Shown one piece after another: positions 32,974-46,536 of a stretch of DNA of 64,000 bases (the stretch's first letter is position 1; every line of letters starts with the position of its first letter). Made by a program: the position numbers and the translations under genes. Source of the DNA: Saksenaea vasiformis B4078 (lineage: Eukaryota > Mucoromycota > Mucoromycetes > Mucorales > Saksenaeaceae); assembly GCA_000697055.1 (NCBI GenBank), contig JNDT01002333.1, positions 1-64,000 of the forward strand, read 5' to 3'. The notes under the pieces are model-generated. The model was not told where the DNA came from. It worked only from the letters and a program-made list of their open reading frames with translations, and did no database searches.

Positions 32974-34051
32974 ATGTCTACCAGTGCAATGAACGAAGAC
33001 TCGACCAGTCCTTTGAAAAGCGATCAGCCTTTGTCACGGCCATTTCGGCGGAACAGCTCTCAATTGCGACGGACGAACACACGTCATTGTCCGTCATGTG
33101 GTCAGGCCTGTCCCAAAAGCGATCGTACTCTTGTACGTGCTCTTGGTGAAGTCTATCATTATAACTGTTTGGTGTGCGAGGTAAAGTACCGAGAAACTAA
33201 AAAAGGGATACGGGGATTATGTAAATGCAAGGGGAAACTATCGGTGGTGAAATGGAAGGAATAGAAAAAGACGTGGAAGAGCATGACAGTCGGCTTTCTT
33301 TCTTTTTCTCAGTACGCGTCCACAGGAGCAACAAAATAAGGAGGAGGAGGAAAAAGAAGAAGAAGAAGAAGAAGAAGAAGAAGAAAACTATGGGTCTGGG
33401 TGGCGACGTTTAGTTTAAACATCATTAAAGGGAGGATTCAGGGGTTTCTAAGATAAGACCGACAAAACACAGAAAGATGGAGTGAGGGATCAAGCGAAAA
33501 GGACAAAAAAGATAAAAAAAAAGATATAGCAGTAGGAGTATAACGTTTAACATCCCCCTTTTTTCCTTTTCTGCAGGATTGCCACACACTCGTGGCTGAC
33601 AAGTTTTATACGCTTGAAGCAAATGACAGCAAAGATACGAAAAGACGACGACGTGTCGTATGTGAACACCACTATTATGCCAATCTCGGACTTGGCTGTC
33701 AAAAAGGAAACAACAAATGCTACCATCAATGTTTTAAATGTCCTGGCTGTTCGATCAGCAAGGTGGAAGACGATGAAGAAAAAGATGCTTGTTATGAATA
33801 CAATGGTCGAATGTACTGTCGTTACCATTTTTCCCGACTTCGAGGAAGTCAATGTGGCGGTTGTGGACAAGCCATTTTAAAGCAATTTGTGGAACATCAA
33901 GATCATCCTAATACGAAATGGCATCCCGAATGTTACATGATATTCAAGGTACGAACACCCCCAAGACATAAACAAATCACACCGAACTTATTATTATTAT
34001 TGTCTGCAGTACTGGAATGTTCGGCTAGTGGAGTTGACTTGTACACAAGGT

Positions 34052-34083
<32 letters not shown>

Positions 34084-36997
34084 GTTCCTTTAGGTATGAT
34101 TATTCCTCACTAAAAAAGTTGGTTGGCAGATAGCTTGACAACAATGAGTCCTTCTCAACATCGGAAAACGCAGACGGCGATGGAGGAAAAAATTAGTCAG
34201 ATATGGACCGATCTATCCGCGTTTGAGGATTCTTCTGCAACTTGTATATCGGACATGCTTCTTCACGTGGCTGCTGGTGCCTATATAGAAAGTCTCCGAA
34301 TGGCTAATCATTTTATAATGCATCTGGAAGTACTCTTTGCGGCGCTTGATGGCATGCACAAAGTATTTGTGGAGCTTGGAGAAGGTAAGGCTATCCTATG
34401 AAGATAAAGACGACAAGAGAGAGAGAGAGAAGAGAGAGAGCATGACTCACACGAGGGAGTGCATAGCTCCACAGCGACCAAATGAATCCAGAGTGGTGTG
34501 TAAACAAGTCATCAGGGTCCTCCATCTACTCGCCCACAATGATGAGGATGAATCAAGTCACAGAAGCACAATGGATATCACTCAGGAACTATTGTCCTTA
34601 ATGACTAGCCTCGCACAAAACCTAAAAATCCTCATTCGTTTTGGTCTGACAGAAGCGCTCCGATTGGTAAGCTGATCTTCATCGCAGATCAATCCATTGA
34701 TTTGCACACCGTTACTGCAGGAGTACCAACATCATGTAGAAGCAGCCATTTCGAGGTTCTTGAGTACTCTCCTGCAGCTTGAAAAGAAGAGAGTATGGAT
34801 TTCTGGCCGTTACTGGTTCAAGGATGACCCGTTAGGCATCGATTCAGCAAAAGTGACACCTGAATGTGATCGGTGCCGAGCATGTTCGAAACTTATTGAA
34901 GATGAATGCTTCCAAAAAGGAACTTATAGATGGCATGTAGCATGCTTCTTTTGCTCTCAGTGCCAGTCGCGCATCAGCAAAAATTTACACAAGGCATTGT
35001 TGACTGAACAGGGATCTTTGCTCTGCGGCACTTGCAGTAAAGATTATCCCCTACCAGGCGAGCCGACCGCAGTCCATGTGACACAGTTGGAACAATACCT
35101 TTACCTTGTCAAAGTTGCCTTGGTCCGTCTCTACGTCAAAGTCAGCGCCCACGGTAAGAGAAAAAAAAAAAAGAAGAAGAAAGAAACACAAATTAAGGGT
35201 TATCAACAGCAGAAGAGCCGATCCAGAGCATTCTACTACACGAACCGTCTCAATCAGCCATCAGCGGAAGCCATAGAGATGCACCCCACAAACATCATCC
35301 TTCCATTTTACAAGCATCCAAATCCAATGAACGTCATCATCATCATCATCGTCAGCACCATCAGCATCATCAAAGCGCCTTTGGATCTGTTCATCTTGGA
35401 AGCGTGAAACGCGCACGATCATCCAATTTGGAACGCATCAACGAAGCACCTCACGACCACGTTGAGTCTCTTGTCGTCAAACGAGCACTCACTGTCCACG
35501 ACACAGGCAAACGACCATCTGTTCCAGACACACGCACTTTTGCTACCGAACGAACAACGAATCGGCTTACCAGTATTCGACGTGCATTAAGTAGCCGTCG
35601 TGAACGTGTATCCTTATACGGCGTTTTTGATCGAAACAAAAAGGCAAACCATCTCCAATTCCAGCAAGCCCAACGCGCATCCATCTGTACATTAGACAAT
35701 GAATTACCATCATCCACTTCACCCTCAACACATCCCTTATTATTTGATCTGAATATCGGCCAAGATTTCGTTGTCCGTCGGACTGCGATGACCTTAATCA
35801 AGACAAAGTTGGGTGACCTCATGCTACCAGAACAATTGGTGGCGTATAAGAAAGCATCCTTTTGGGGGAAAATCAAAACGCATATTCGAACGACCAAACA
35901 ATCCGATGCAACCTTTGGCGTACCTTTGGCTCTATTAACAACCCGAGAAGGACGCTCTCCTTGTCCCAAAATGAACGTCACCACATGCCTTCCCATGCTT
36001 TCCAGTTTATTGTCAGATAAAAATGCATTGGTCCCCCTGTTTGTAAAAAACTGCATATACACCCTCCTACAAAGCGGTACGTTTTTGTTTTCTTAAAATC
36101 TCCTTACAAAAAGAAAAAAAAAGGAGGTTGTTTCTTTATTTGTTCTTTTTCTTTCTTCCTTTTACTGACACCTAGCATAGACTTGTCAACAGAAGGCATC
36201 TTCCGAAAAAATGGTAACATACGTGAGCTAAGGGAATTATGTGACGCGGTCGATAAGGGTAAAGCCTTGACACTGGATCGTGAGGATTCACCAATCCAAC
36301 TGGCTGCCCTTTTGAAGCGTTTCCTGCGGGAATTACCCGAGCCCTTATTGACATACAATCTGCATGACCGATTTATCATGTGCGCACGTAAGTTTAGCAA
36401 TGACCAAGAAAAATCCCTTGTATCTGACACCATCATACCTTCAGGTATTGAAGATCCAGTACTAGCGAAACAATTGCTGCATCTCACTTGTTGCATGTTG
36501 GCTAAGCCTAACCGAGACACGATGCAACTTGTATTTTTGTTCTTAAAACATGTGGCGTCCTATAGCGACTCAAACCGTATGGATATCAATAACTTAGCAA
36601 CAGTCATTGCGCCCAGCGTACTGTATGCAAGATGTCCAACCCCACAGGCCATGGAAGAAATTAAAGTGGTTGAAATGTTAATTCGGTATCAAGAAGAATT
36701 TTGCATGGTAAGACAACTCATTTTTGGGGATTTCTCTCTTAATAACTTCTATTTGTATGACAGGTTCCGCCCGAGATTAACAAGGTGCTACAGAACCCTA
36801 AATTTACAGACAATACAGAGCTTATATCAAAACAGCTTCTGAAACGTTGCAGTAGTCTGGCAAGATTACAAAAATCAGATCCAAAACACGCCAGCTTAAC
36901 TTCCTCTTCACCATTACCCTCTGCCACACAGTCTGCCATTATCACTTCCGACCATGCACCTTCCTACCGAAAATCGTGGGCTGTCAGCAGACGCTGA
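32974..36997 (+). CDS. LRG1: LIM-domain Rho GTPase-activating protein (Lrg1-like)
   Basis: This protein switches off Rho1-type GTPases controlling cell wall and polarity. The Ser/Arg-rich N-terminus leads into LIM zinc modules: HCPSCGQACP..YHYNCLVCEDC, then CYHQCFKCPGC..YCRYHFSRLRGSQCGGCG..WHPEC. A helical middle region follows (34130-34780), then another LIM (CDRCRACSKLIED..WHVACFFCSQC..LCGTCSKD). A His-rich linker has five His codons in a row (about 35335). The RhoGAP domain begins FGVPLALLTTREG and holds the arginine-finger loop TEGIFRKNGN, then ALLKRFLRELPEPLL and NRMDINNLATVIAPS. About nine introns are present. LIM-LIM..LIM-RhoGAP order is the Lrg1 layout. The second LIM seems to lack part of its first zinc half (LGLGCQKGNN where CxxC is expected), possibly a real loss or a misread exon edge. 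Confidence 0.88.
33343..33385. repeat. (GAA)n microsatellite in an intron
   Basis: A GGA/GAA tract of about 40 bp lies inside the first large intron of the LIM-RhoGAP gene. Confidence 0.9.
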
Positions 36998-37203
36998 ACC
37001 CCAACATACTTCGCTCCCTCCCTTTCCTCTTCCTTCTCCTCCTCCTCCTCCTCCTCCAGCTGGTTTTGTATGAATTGCGTATACACTATATATATCTATA
37101 TACATATACCTTCTTTCTTCATTTTTGTAAATTTTAACGTGCCACCCTGTCTCTTGGTAAAAAAAGAAAAAGAAGAAAAAAAATTAAAAAAAGATTATTT
37201 CAT

Positions 37204-39826
37204 TTACATGATATCATTGATGATCGAGAATGCCTTTTTATAAATGTCTAGCATGGATTTCCACCTTTCTCTTTCGGCGGCAATCGCAGGATCTTCCTCT
37301 AGTAGCTCAGTAAACAATTGTTCCTGATAGAGCTCTGTCACCAGTCGGTTCTGTACTGATTCCCGGGTAAAATTGACCAATAAATGCATGATCGCCTTGG
37401 GCACAACGTCTTGGATGGATTTTCGGACAATGTTAAAATAAGAGGTGATAAGATAGCCTATACATATATCGTCCCGTCATTAGAAACCCACGTCTTATGT
37501 GTTACACCGGCCTACTTACGAATGAGTTCAACCTCGATGTTATCTTGACCAGGCATGCTAGAATGAACGGCATGGTGGTCTACTACATGTGGTGCTTGCG
37601 CAAGTGCTGACTTTCCTGTGCTTGATTCTATGAGGTCAGGCCGATCTGGTTTGGAAGAACCACCAAAGAAATAGTTTAAGAAGGATTCAGACGATGTGGA
37701 TGTGACCGACATGGAGCGTTCGCGTGTGGGCGCCTCGAGGGACTTGGTGTGGATATGCTTTTCGCTCATTAAAACAAAGCCATGTCACAAGATTCCTTCG
37801 TACCTGTTTCTTTTTCTCAACTGGTCGTCGTTTAGCACGATATTGCTGTAATTCCTCCATGGCTCCTGTAGCGCCAGGGAAATCCGGATGATTTGTGTTA
37901 ATGTACGCGCATTCGATGGAGATCAAACTTTTCACATAGTCTGATGTCGGTTGCAACCGTTCACGAAGAAGATCCGAAACAACTTCGATCAGTCTGGTGT
38001 TTAGTTTTGGAAAGCGTAAGAGTTCCTAACAAATCCAAGTGTTTTCATCTAATCAGTTTTTTTCTTCTTAGATGGGCCCAAGTGACTCACTCACCTTATT
38101 GCTACATGTGTGGCATATCTTTGATAGTTCCTCAAAGGCTAAGTCAACACATCGCAAACTGGGTGCTTCTAGCAGCTTAATCTGCGGTCGAACAAGCAGA
38201 TCAAAAGCGAGTTCGGGTACAAACAGAGAGCAGCGTGGTCCGGTCGAGTTGCGGATAGCGACACGAATATCTTCATCGGTGAGATTGGCGCACGGCATGA
38301 TCGAATCAAGAGCGTAGCCAAAAATGTTGTTGAAAATGAAGTAGATCCTTGCTCCACCCGACCTACCGGTTTTTTTTTAAAAAAAAAGCTAAATTTCTCT
38401 CCCTTTTCCTGTTCACAGAAACTCACAGTTCTTTTGTTGATATTTCCGAAGAAGTACCATCAATGGATGCCACAAATTCCGTAGAAAACATGGTAAGCAA
38501 CTTAAGTATAAGTGATCCCCTGTGAACCTGGCCGACAAAAGCAGGGTCACCGTACTGTGCCAATTCATGCTGTGTTTGTCCGATGATCGCACTGAGTTTG
38601 GATCGTAGGTCAGGCAACCTCTCTCGGATATGATGAACAAGAATCTAGATAGTAGATAGCTTAATCCTGCTTGTTTGCGCAGACAAAATGAACTTACTGT
38701 GTTCAGTTGTTGCGCTAGGTATTCTGCTCCACATCGATTGGCGATGCTTCTATAGGCAGGGTGTCGTTCGAAAAACAGCTTTTCTGCCTCGAGTGCTTCT
38801 TTCATTGGCTTGTTTGTCAGGATATCCTGCTGACTACGATTGACAATGCCTACAAAGCCCAATTTAAGTGGAAAGGTGCGACCAGACAAGACGTCAAGAG
38901 CATGGGTGCCAGCATCCATGAGATCAAGTTTCGTAACCACACCAATTGTACGACTGCCTAAGAACAACAAAAGTTTCAGCCAAGTTGATCTTTCCTTTGC
39001 TCTCCCTCCCTCCCTCCCTCTCTTTCTTATTGTTTTTTATCTATTTTACCAGCTGGATCCACCATTCTCGCAATCTTCAAACTATCGGAGTTCGCCAGAT
39101 CTGAATTGGCAGGGGTCACCGCCAGAATAACACTGCATACCAAAAATTCAATCATCTGTCCTGCCAACAACTTCATTTTTCTTTGGCATTTGTATTACCT
39201 ATTTGGCTTTGAGATGTAATCTAACACGAGTTGTTGGATTTGATGGTGAATATCCTCTGGTTGATCGCCTGTTCATAAGAAAGGAATGAACATGAGATTC
39301 ATTTCTTTTTGTCGGTCAATGCAGTTAGTTTCATGTTACCTATCGGAAACTAAGTAAAAAAAGAAAAAAGAAAAAAGACTTAGCAGACCAAAGGTAAAAT
39401 CGTCATAGTTACTTTAGTTAAGCCGGGTAGATCCACAAGTGTCAGGTTAAGTACATCTCTGGAATAGATCTTCAAGTGGATCGCTTGCCGTGCAATGCCT
39501 TTGTTGTGACCTGCTACGCGTGCGGTGTCTTCCTCAATTTCGCGCCGCACTTCTGTGAAATCGTAAAACTTTTTGTTTGGAACGTGCAGAAATTCGGCGT
39601 AGTCAGGTGCATCGTTGGTCAGAAGCTGCAGCACAAGAGGTCGACGAGTAACAACCCCACTGCCTCTCGGTAAAAAGTCGCGTTTGACGATGGTCTCTAG
39701 AACAGACGATTTTCCGGAACTCTGCGCTCCCACGGTAATGATTTGAGGTAGATCTAGACCTTCATTTCCTCCAATGGTGGAACACACGTCTTGCACTTTG
39801 TTGATCAACTCGATTACGTTGTCCAT
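37204..39826 (-). CDS. DNM1: Dynamin-related GTPase Dnm1/Drp1
   Basis: This mechano-GTPase divides mitochondria and peroxisomes. From [20 protein letters not shown] at 39826 the G motifs are G1 [13 protein letters not shown]2 region [10 protein letters not shown]3 DLPGLTKV, G4 TKLDLMDAG and G5 NRSQQD. The stalk continues through [40 protein letters not shown] and [15 protein letters not shown] variable Ser-rich insert B carries [13 protein letters not shown]. The GTPase effector domain ([20 protein letters not shown]) ends the protein at 37204. About seven introns are present. TKLDLMDAG, insert B and the GED resemble Dnm1/Drp1 more than Vps1. Confidence 0.92.
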
Positions 39827-40489
39827 GATAAAATACAAGTGGGAGAAGAAAAAAAATGACAAGGTTGGACAAGGCTGTCCCTGAATTTGGCTGGCACTGC
39901 CTTTTCCCCCGTTCATTTGACTCGGTTCTGCATCCGACCTCGGCTGTCATACCATGTAACCGCTTATCACTCTGTTTAATGGTCATTACAAAAAAAAAAG
40001 AAAGGCCTTTTTGGCACATCAGTTGGATTTTCTTCTCCACTCGATGCTTCATCCCGTCACGTTCGTGGGACGATAATAGCATAAAAGAGGAAGGTGATGT
40101 TACCAAATAGAATGCCCATTTTGAGATGTGTATAGACAGTTCTATCCACATCTGAAAATGGACAAATATTAGTTAAAAAATTGCTCGTCGTTTCATAAAC
40201 AAGAAACTCCAGTTAATCCACCCCATTCTCTCGATGCGGGTAAAACATTAGATACCAGGCGAACGATCCGCCTGTCGAACTAAGAGCTTCATCCTGTGTC
40301 TCTCAACTATTACAGATAGCAGTCTAGCGACTTTCTGCAAATGAATAAAGCGAAACAGGCATGGGTGAAATGGATGCATAAACAACCTCTTCCAATTTTG
40401 GGTGACTGGCACCACACCGAGAACATCAGCGTGTTTCGCAGCGCGCGATCGATCTACCTACAGACAGAAGCTTTTTTTTTTTAAACGTA

Positions 40490-42617
40490 ATGGAGAAACG
40501 AAAATACAACGACTGGGAAGATCGATCGGACGATGAATGGGAAACCGATGCGAACTAGTAACGTGTTTTTCCTTTGTTTTGGTCGAGCCCATTAGAACCA
40601 TGATACTAAAAGACGCGTCATGGTTAGCCATGGCCAACCCAACATGTATGCCCAGTATGCAGCGACGTTGGAAGCTCAGCATCATCAACTTGTGTAAGCG
40701 ATCCACACATGGACCTTTCTGATGGACCTAACCAGCTGCTAAAGCGATACCCGTGAAGCAATGCAACAAAGACTAAACGAGTTGAATGCTACCTTGGCAC
40801 GTTTGGATCAAGATATTCCCCAGGAACAACTTGATCTCGATCATTTACTCGTGGAGGTTTGTTAGCAAAGACTCGCTCTTTTGGGGCACTCAGTTTATAC
40901 GCGAACAGTTTGAGCACACATTTGAAGATCTTGTTGACGTTGCAAGTGAAGTCGGCAAACAACGTAAGTTTATTTATACGTTAGGAATGAGAAAAAAAAT
41001 GAACATTAGTCGTCGACTGTAGAGAGTTCTACATCGTTGAGCGATACGTGGTCCGATCTGAATAAATATTTGGACGCTGATGCTTCCTTTTCTGATGAAA
41101 TTGATCGCGAATTGTCTGACTGGAAAGAGCGGATACGTGAGATGCAGGATCTAGGGAAAGACGATCAACTGTCGGTATCCAAAATGACGAGCGAACAACG
41201 CAAGACGTTTGAAATTGAAAAGCTTATGCGAGCGTAAGCCCTGTTTTCCTTCCGTACGCTGAAACTCACACACGGATTAGTTATACCTGTACAGAACGCA
41301 GATATATCCAAGCAGAAGTCCAGTGCAAAGGCTATGAAGCAAAATTCCAGCTGCTGGAAAAGGAGTTGCAAAAACTGAACAGGTTACCACAGATACCACG
41401 TATTTTACAGTAAGTGACATGCTTACAATGAAGACAGAAGACAAGTGGTTAATGATCGTTTAGAGCTGTGAAAGAGACAAACGAAAAAGAGGCTAAAGAA
41501 GCCATCGAGAAATGCAAGCAGATTGAGAAAACGAGAATCGAACCAACTCTAGCGAGTCTAAGCGAAATGAGTATTCAAACGCCATTGATGGAAGTTGAGA
41601 CACACCGCAATCACAAAGTGGTACAACAATTAACTGAAAATGTAGAACAAGTAAGTGCGCTTTAAGCAAACTGCATGAAAAAATTAACGCGATGTCAGAT
41701 ACATGAGTCGCTTGTGCGTCAGCAGTCCTACGAACTCTTTCTGTTGCATCATTTGGATAAGGAAATGAAACGTCAAAGGCATAATAAACACGTACTAAAA
41801 GCAATCATCAAGGAACTGGCGGAGAAACAGGAGAATGATAAAGAGCAGGTAACAGATGAGCATTTTACATTCTGTTGTCTTTTACATGGATCGCATATAG
41901 GTGATCAATACCGAGAACTCTCGAGAAGAAGAAGAAGAAGAAGAAGAGGAAAACAAGAATACCACAATGAAATGGATTGAATTATTACTGAATCTAAGCG
42001 CTGGTAAATGACTGTGTTACCATCCAGGAAAAGTTGCTAAAGGATGTCAAAGATACGGCTTCGGCACCAGGTGCAGCATCTGATTCAATACCAGATAAGG
42101 TTCGGTCGTTGTTGGAACAGGAGAAGCAAGCAAAAACACAATGGACAGATGCATTTAACGAAAGCTTGGAAGAGATAACACTATTGTAAGCTGGATACTA
42201 CTGTTGATAGCACACAGATCTCTCATTGTTGTCTTGTTACGATGCAAGGGAAGGGGCATTAGAACGACTATCGCATGCCCTTGATAGCCAACCTGAGACA
42301 GCAAGGGTAAGATGACACTTAGTTTAGACCGCTCTTATGCAGTTATCTTTGGTTAGGCTTGTGCTGATTTACAAAGAGAGCTTGAGGACAAAAACACGCA
42401 GTTAAAGCAAGTAGTTGATAAACTGGAACTAGTAAGAAACCGGTTTTATTTTTCTTTGATTTCCCTGCATTGACGCGGTTCTTTTTTTTTTTCTTCGTAG
42501 ATGAACGTGGCGGACCCTGCATTTGAACAGCGAAGGGGCCTGTTCTCTTTGTACTACTCCGACGAAGCACGATTTCAAGGACGACTGAAGCAGTCGAGTG
42601 ACGGAATCTCCAGATAA
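40490..42617 (+). CDS. Coiled-coil protein resembling augmin subunit HAUS3
   Basis: At least ten short exons on the plus strand encode an almost wholly helical protein. The ATG at 40490 gives MEKRKYNDWEDRSDDEWETD. Later blocks are REAMQQRLNELNATLARLDQ, FWGTQFIREQFEHTFEDLVD, IEPTLASLSEMSIQTPLMEV, IHESLVRQQSYELFLLHHLD followed by KEMKRQRHNKHVLKAIIKEL, and finally RRGLFSLYYSDEARFQGRL. The series 'L..L......plle', then 'Q..y..fLL..ld.E..r', then a C-terminal 'LF..yy.d...f' is the pattern of HAUS3, which with other augmin subunits nucleates branching microtubules in the spindle. Similarity of coiled coils is weak evidence, so the name is inference. It is divergent from DNM1. Confidence 0.6.
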
Positions 42618-43318
42618 AGAAAAAACGGAAGCAATACCTAGGAAATCGTTTTTAATCTCCCAACGTACAATGCTGCAGTTAACAGACCAGCAAAGAGGCA
42701 GGAAAAGAAAAGGAAAAAAAAAAAAAGACGGGTTCTCCTCACTGCAGGACTGTAACGGGGTTGCTGACCAAAAGACTTCTGTTCGATAAACTGTATGTAT
42801 GTCTTCATGAACGTTCAGCTGTATAGAAACACGCACATACACTTAGCTGTCTCAGTCCCTTGTTTTGTACAAATAAATATCTTTCTGGATATAATTCTAT
42901 TGAGCAACGCTACGTTATGCAGACAAACGGTAGCATGCGAATCCATTGCTTCAGAAAGATATTTCTATTGCGGTAAGGGTAGCACCTTTTTTTTTGCGCT
43001 CGTTTGCTTATTGCATTAAAAGTGGGGTAAGCCGAATTAAGAACAAGGCTGCCGAAACTAGTTGATCGGGCCTCCTTCCGATGAAGTGCTTTTCTGACCA
43101 AACGATACATAACAAACAATAGCTTCTGTTTGTTTAGTAAAGTATACGCTATGCTTCATGCATCCTTGATGCCCCATAGTTTGTTCACAAATAAAGAGAA
43201 AGAGAGAACACTGATAAAGAAAGGAAAGTGTTTTATTGTCATGCATGACAGGATTAATGTATATGTATCTAGAATAAAACTGTAGTATGTTTAGGATGGG
43301 TCGAATCTTTTTTTTTGG
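42618..43318. other. Convergent intergenic region
   Basis: This 700-bp gap lies between the stop codons of the HAUS3-like gene and the purine permease. It holds poly-T tracts and AATAAA-like words on both strands (for example about 42872) that could serve as 3' processing signals. No gene was recognised. Confidence 0.5.
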
Positions 43319-45405
43319 TTATCGTTCGTAGTATTCCGACTTTTCGTGGGTTGCTGCATGTTGGAGACGGGACATGGTAAGTTCTTCATGCGAACCGCTG
43401 ACCACGACATGGTCAGGTTCGTAGTCTGCTACGTCGTCTTCAAACTCATACTCATCTGCATGCCAATCAAAGGGCTTGCCGCGAGCCTTGGCAATCAGGA
43501 ATCGCATCCATACGGGGAGGAAGGGTCTGCCGAGGGCTGCAGTCCACCAGTCCTCGCGCAGCGAGTAATCGGGGCGGACACGGCCGCCTGTGGCCTTGTC
43601 AACAACGTACACAAAGCCATTAATGATGATGTAGCAAATGATGCCACCAATAACACCGTAGGCAATCGAGTAGGTCAATGGCATCACAGCCAAGGTAATA
43701 AACGCCGGGATGGCATCGCCAGGATAATCCCAGTTGATGTTACGGATACTCGATGTCATCATGGAGCCAACGACAATAAGGGCCGGACCAGTGGACCATG
43801 GCGGGAAACTGGCGAAAATGGGCGAAAAGAAAATGGACACGAAGAAACCAAAGGCGACGGAAATAGCAGTGATACCCGTACGACCACCTTCGGCGATACC
43901 TGCACCAGACTCTACAAAGGCAGTGCAAGGCGAGCTGCCAAAGCAAGAGCCAATGGTAATACTCAAAGCATCACACATGAAAGCGTACGTGGAATGTTCA
44001 AAATCACCAGCCTTGTCGGTAAAGCCTCCATAATGCGCCATGGAATACATGGTACCGGTGGTATCCAAGATATCAACGTACTACAGAGAGAAAGAACAAA
44101 AGGTTTTGAGTATGATGCTATTTCCAAATCGGGGAAAAGAAAAAAAAAGAGTTACCAGGAAAGTGATCAATGCAATCCAGATATCTTTTGTAGAGAGATC
44201 AAAGTGGAATCGGCCAAGGACACTAACGTTCAATTTCTGTTAGAGGATACCAAATCTAACTATCTTCAGACGTACTGCTCCATGCTGTGGACGGTGACGA
44301 CTTTTTTGAAGTAATTGAACATCGTGTCGCCTTGCGGGGTGTACGGAAAATAGGTCACCATATTATTTCGTGGCCAGGAAGTAATGGCCACAAAAATAAT
44401 GGCGATCAGAATAGCACCTCGGACACGGTACATCAGGAGAATAGCCATGATAACAAGGCCAAGAAGTCCCATGTACATTGTACCGGACTCCATATGGCCC
44501 CACTGGCATACACCATGTTCATCCAAGGCTGCTTTGGGACAACCACCTGGAAAACGGTAAAAAAAAAAATGTCAAACAAAACCAATCACATAAGATGTTT
44601 TTTTTTACCCAAGGTCACCAGAGTTGAATAGTCCAGTGTCACCAACCCAATGCCTGCTGAGGATTGTAAACCGATGAAACACAAGTAGAGACCGATACCG
44701 CATCCCATAGCGATTTTGATACTCATCGGAATGACGCGCGCTAACCATTGGCGAATACCAAAAATAGACAAGACAAAGAAGATCAAGCCTTCGATAAAGA
44801 CAGCCGCTAGTGCCGTTTGATACGACACTTTGCCAGAACCATGATAGCCAACCACAGTATAGGTAAAGTAAGCATTGAGACCCATTCTATTGTCACATAA
44901 AAAGAAAAATAATAAAAAAAATAAAAATTAGCCATGTCCTTTTTTTTTTTGATCTCTTCTTTTTTACCCAGGTGCCATGCCGATCGGGAGGTTAGCAAAG
45001 ACACCAATCATGACGCTAGAAATCATCGCAATGATCGTAGTTCCCATGATAAGGTCGAGTTTAACTTGATAGACGCAGTCGAGGTATTCCGCATTCGTAT
45101 CGCACGTTGGATCCTCGGGAGTACCTGTACAGATACAGGGTCCACCACTGTCACTGATAATGGAAGCATTGACCGAAATAATGTAGGCCTAACAGAAAGT
45201 GATGCTGTGAGCAGAAAAAGAAAAAAAAAGACAACAGGATCAAAATTTGTTGTACCATGGCAAAAAACGTGGTTAGACCCGCACGTATTTCGGTCAGGAA
45301 CCTGGTCCCTTTGCGTTCACGCCGAGCACCCGAACCATCCAATTGAAAGAACTTTCCAACGGCTGATCGGGCCACTGCATTATTCACATTCTCGGCCCAG
45401 CCCAT
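43319..45405 (-). CDS. azgA: AzgA-type purine permease (adenine/guanine/hypoxanthine)
   Basis: This is a plasma-membrane proton symporter for purine bases. From [20 protein letters not shown] at 45405 it has [20 protein letters not shown], then after an intron [18 protein letters not shown], a Cys-rich loop, [20 protein letters not shown] (the family's TM3 signature), [60 protein letters not shown] (TM10 substrate region) and [20 protein letters not shown]. The cytosolic C-terminus is acidic and ends at 43319. There are five or so exons and about 12-14 predicted membrane segments. The large opposite-strand frames here are shadows of this gene. Confidence 0.93.
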
Positions 45406-46536
45406 TTGTTTAATTAGGATAGAAGAGAAAGTACAATGGGAAGAAGAAGAACAAGAAGAAGAAGGAAGAAATGAGGGACACTCATCTGTCTTTTGGCCAC
45501 CAACTCTCTTTTTTTTTAAAATCGAAATCTACTTTGCGGAGATCATTCATTTAGGTGAGTAACCGTGCGACTGCGATTGCTAAGGTGACACGACACAAAA
45601 CGGTTTGAGATAAGCATAGCAAGATACCCAGCGAATATAGCTGTATACACTGATATCTTTGGCGCTTGATACGATTTATCATCGCAATACTGATAGGAAT
45701 CGCGTCGCATGAGACCTCCCTAATTTAGATGCTGAGCTGTTTTCTTTTTATTTGGATTAGACAATGGGGTTCTTCTCCAATTTTTTAATTTGAGCTTCCG
45801 CCCGATGCAAGATGATTCTGTGTTCCCAAGTACCAGGAAATAAAGGTCAGCAGGATGGCCCATGTGTTTATTGGCCCATTTGATAAATGTTAAGAACAAA
45901 AGTAAAAAAGAAATAGAGAGGTTTGGAATCAGGATGGCATTATGGAGAAGACAAAAAAGATATGGCCCAGACACTGGTGTAGGAAGAAACAAAAAAAATT
46001 ACGGCTTTGATAATACTATGTGTGCACAAACCAACGTTGAACATTGCTAAATTTGCTAAACTCAAACAAATCAAGTCGCCCGTTCTTTTCCGTTTCTTCT
46101 TAATCACCTAACCTACCCGAAACTACGTTACTACAAACATGTTAACCTTTTTTTTTTTTTTTCCTCCATCGAATCCTCGTATGATGGCCTCTTTCTTCTT
46201 TTCTTGCTTACCTAAAAAAAAAAACATGGCGTGGTCTAACAGCAGAGATAAAATAAATAAAACTATTGCCCCATCGTGCCGTGCGTATGTGCTCTATGAA
46301 ATTTTTTATTTTTCTTTTCTGGCTCGTCATGTCTCCTTGCGTTTTGAGACATCTGGTTCGCTTCGATAAACGCATACGAATACAGCTTCGGTATATCCAG
46401 TATGAGCTCGCAGTCTACGGACACAGAAGCTCAAGAAACGTAGCGTACTACTATTCCGATAGAGCTGCTAGTAATACGACAATGTCCCACTTTCGCGCAA
46501 CACATACTAGAAAAGAGAACCAGTTCATAACGACCT
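45406..46536. other. Upstream region of the purine permease
   Basis: About 1.1 kb with poly-T and poly-A runs and a GAA-rich tract (about 45440-45465). No coding sequence was recognised. It presumably contains the azgA promoter, but no clear site stands out. Confidence 0.4.

Noticed and set aside
43346..44314. Long plus-strand frame of 322 codons
   Set aside because: It is antisense to the AzgA permease, whose protein is clearly conserved on the minus strand.
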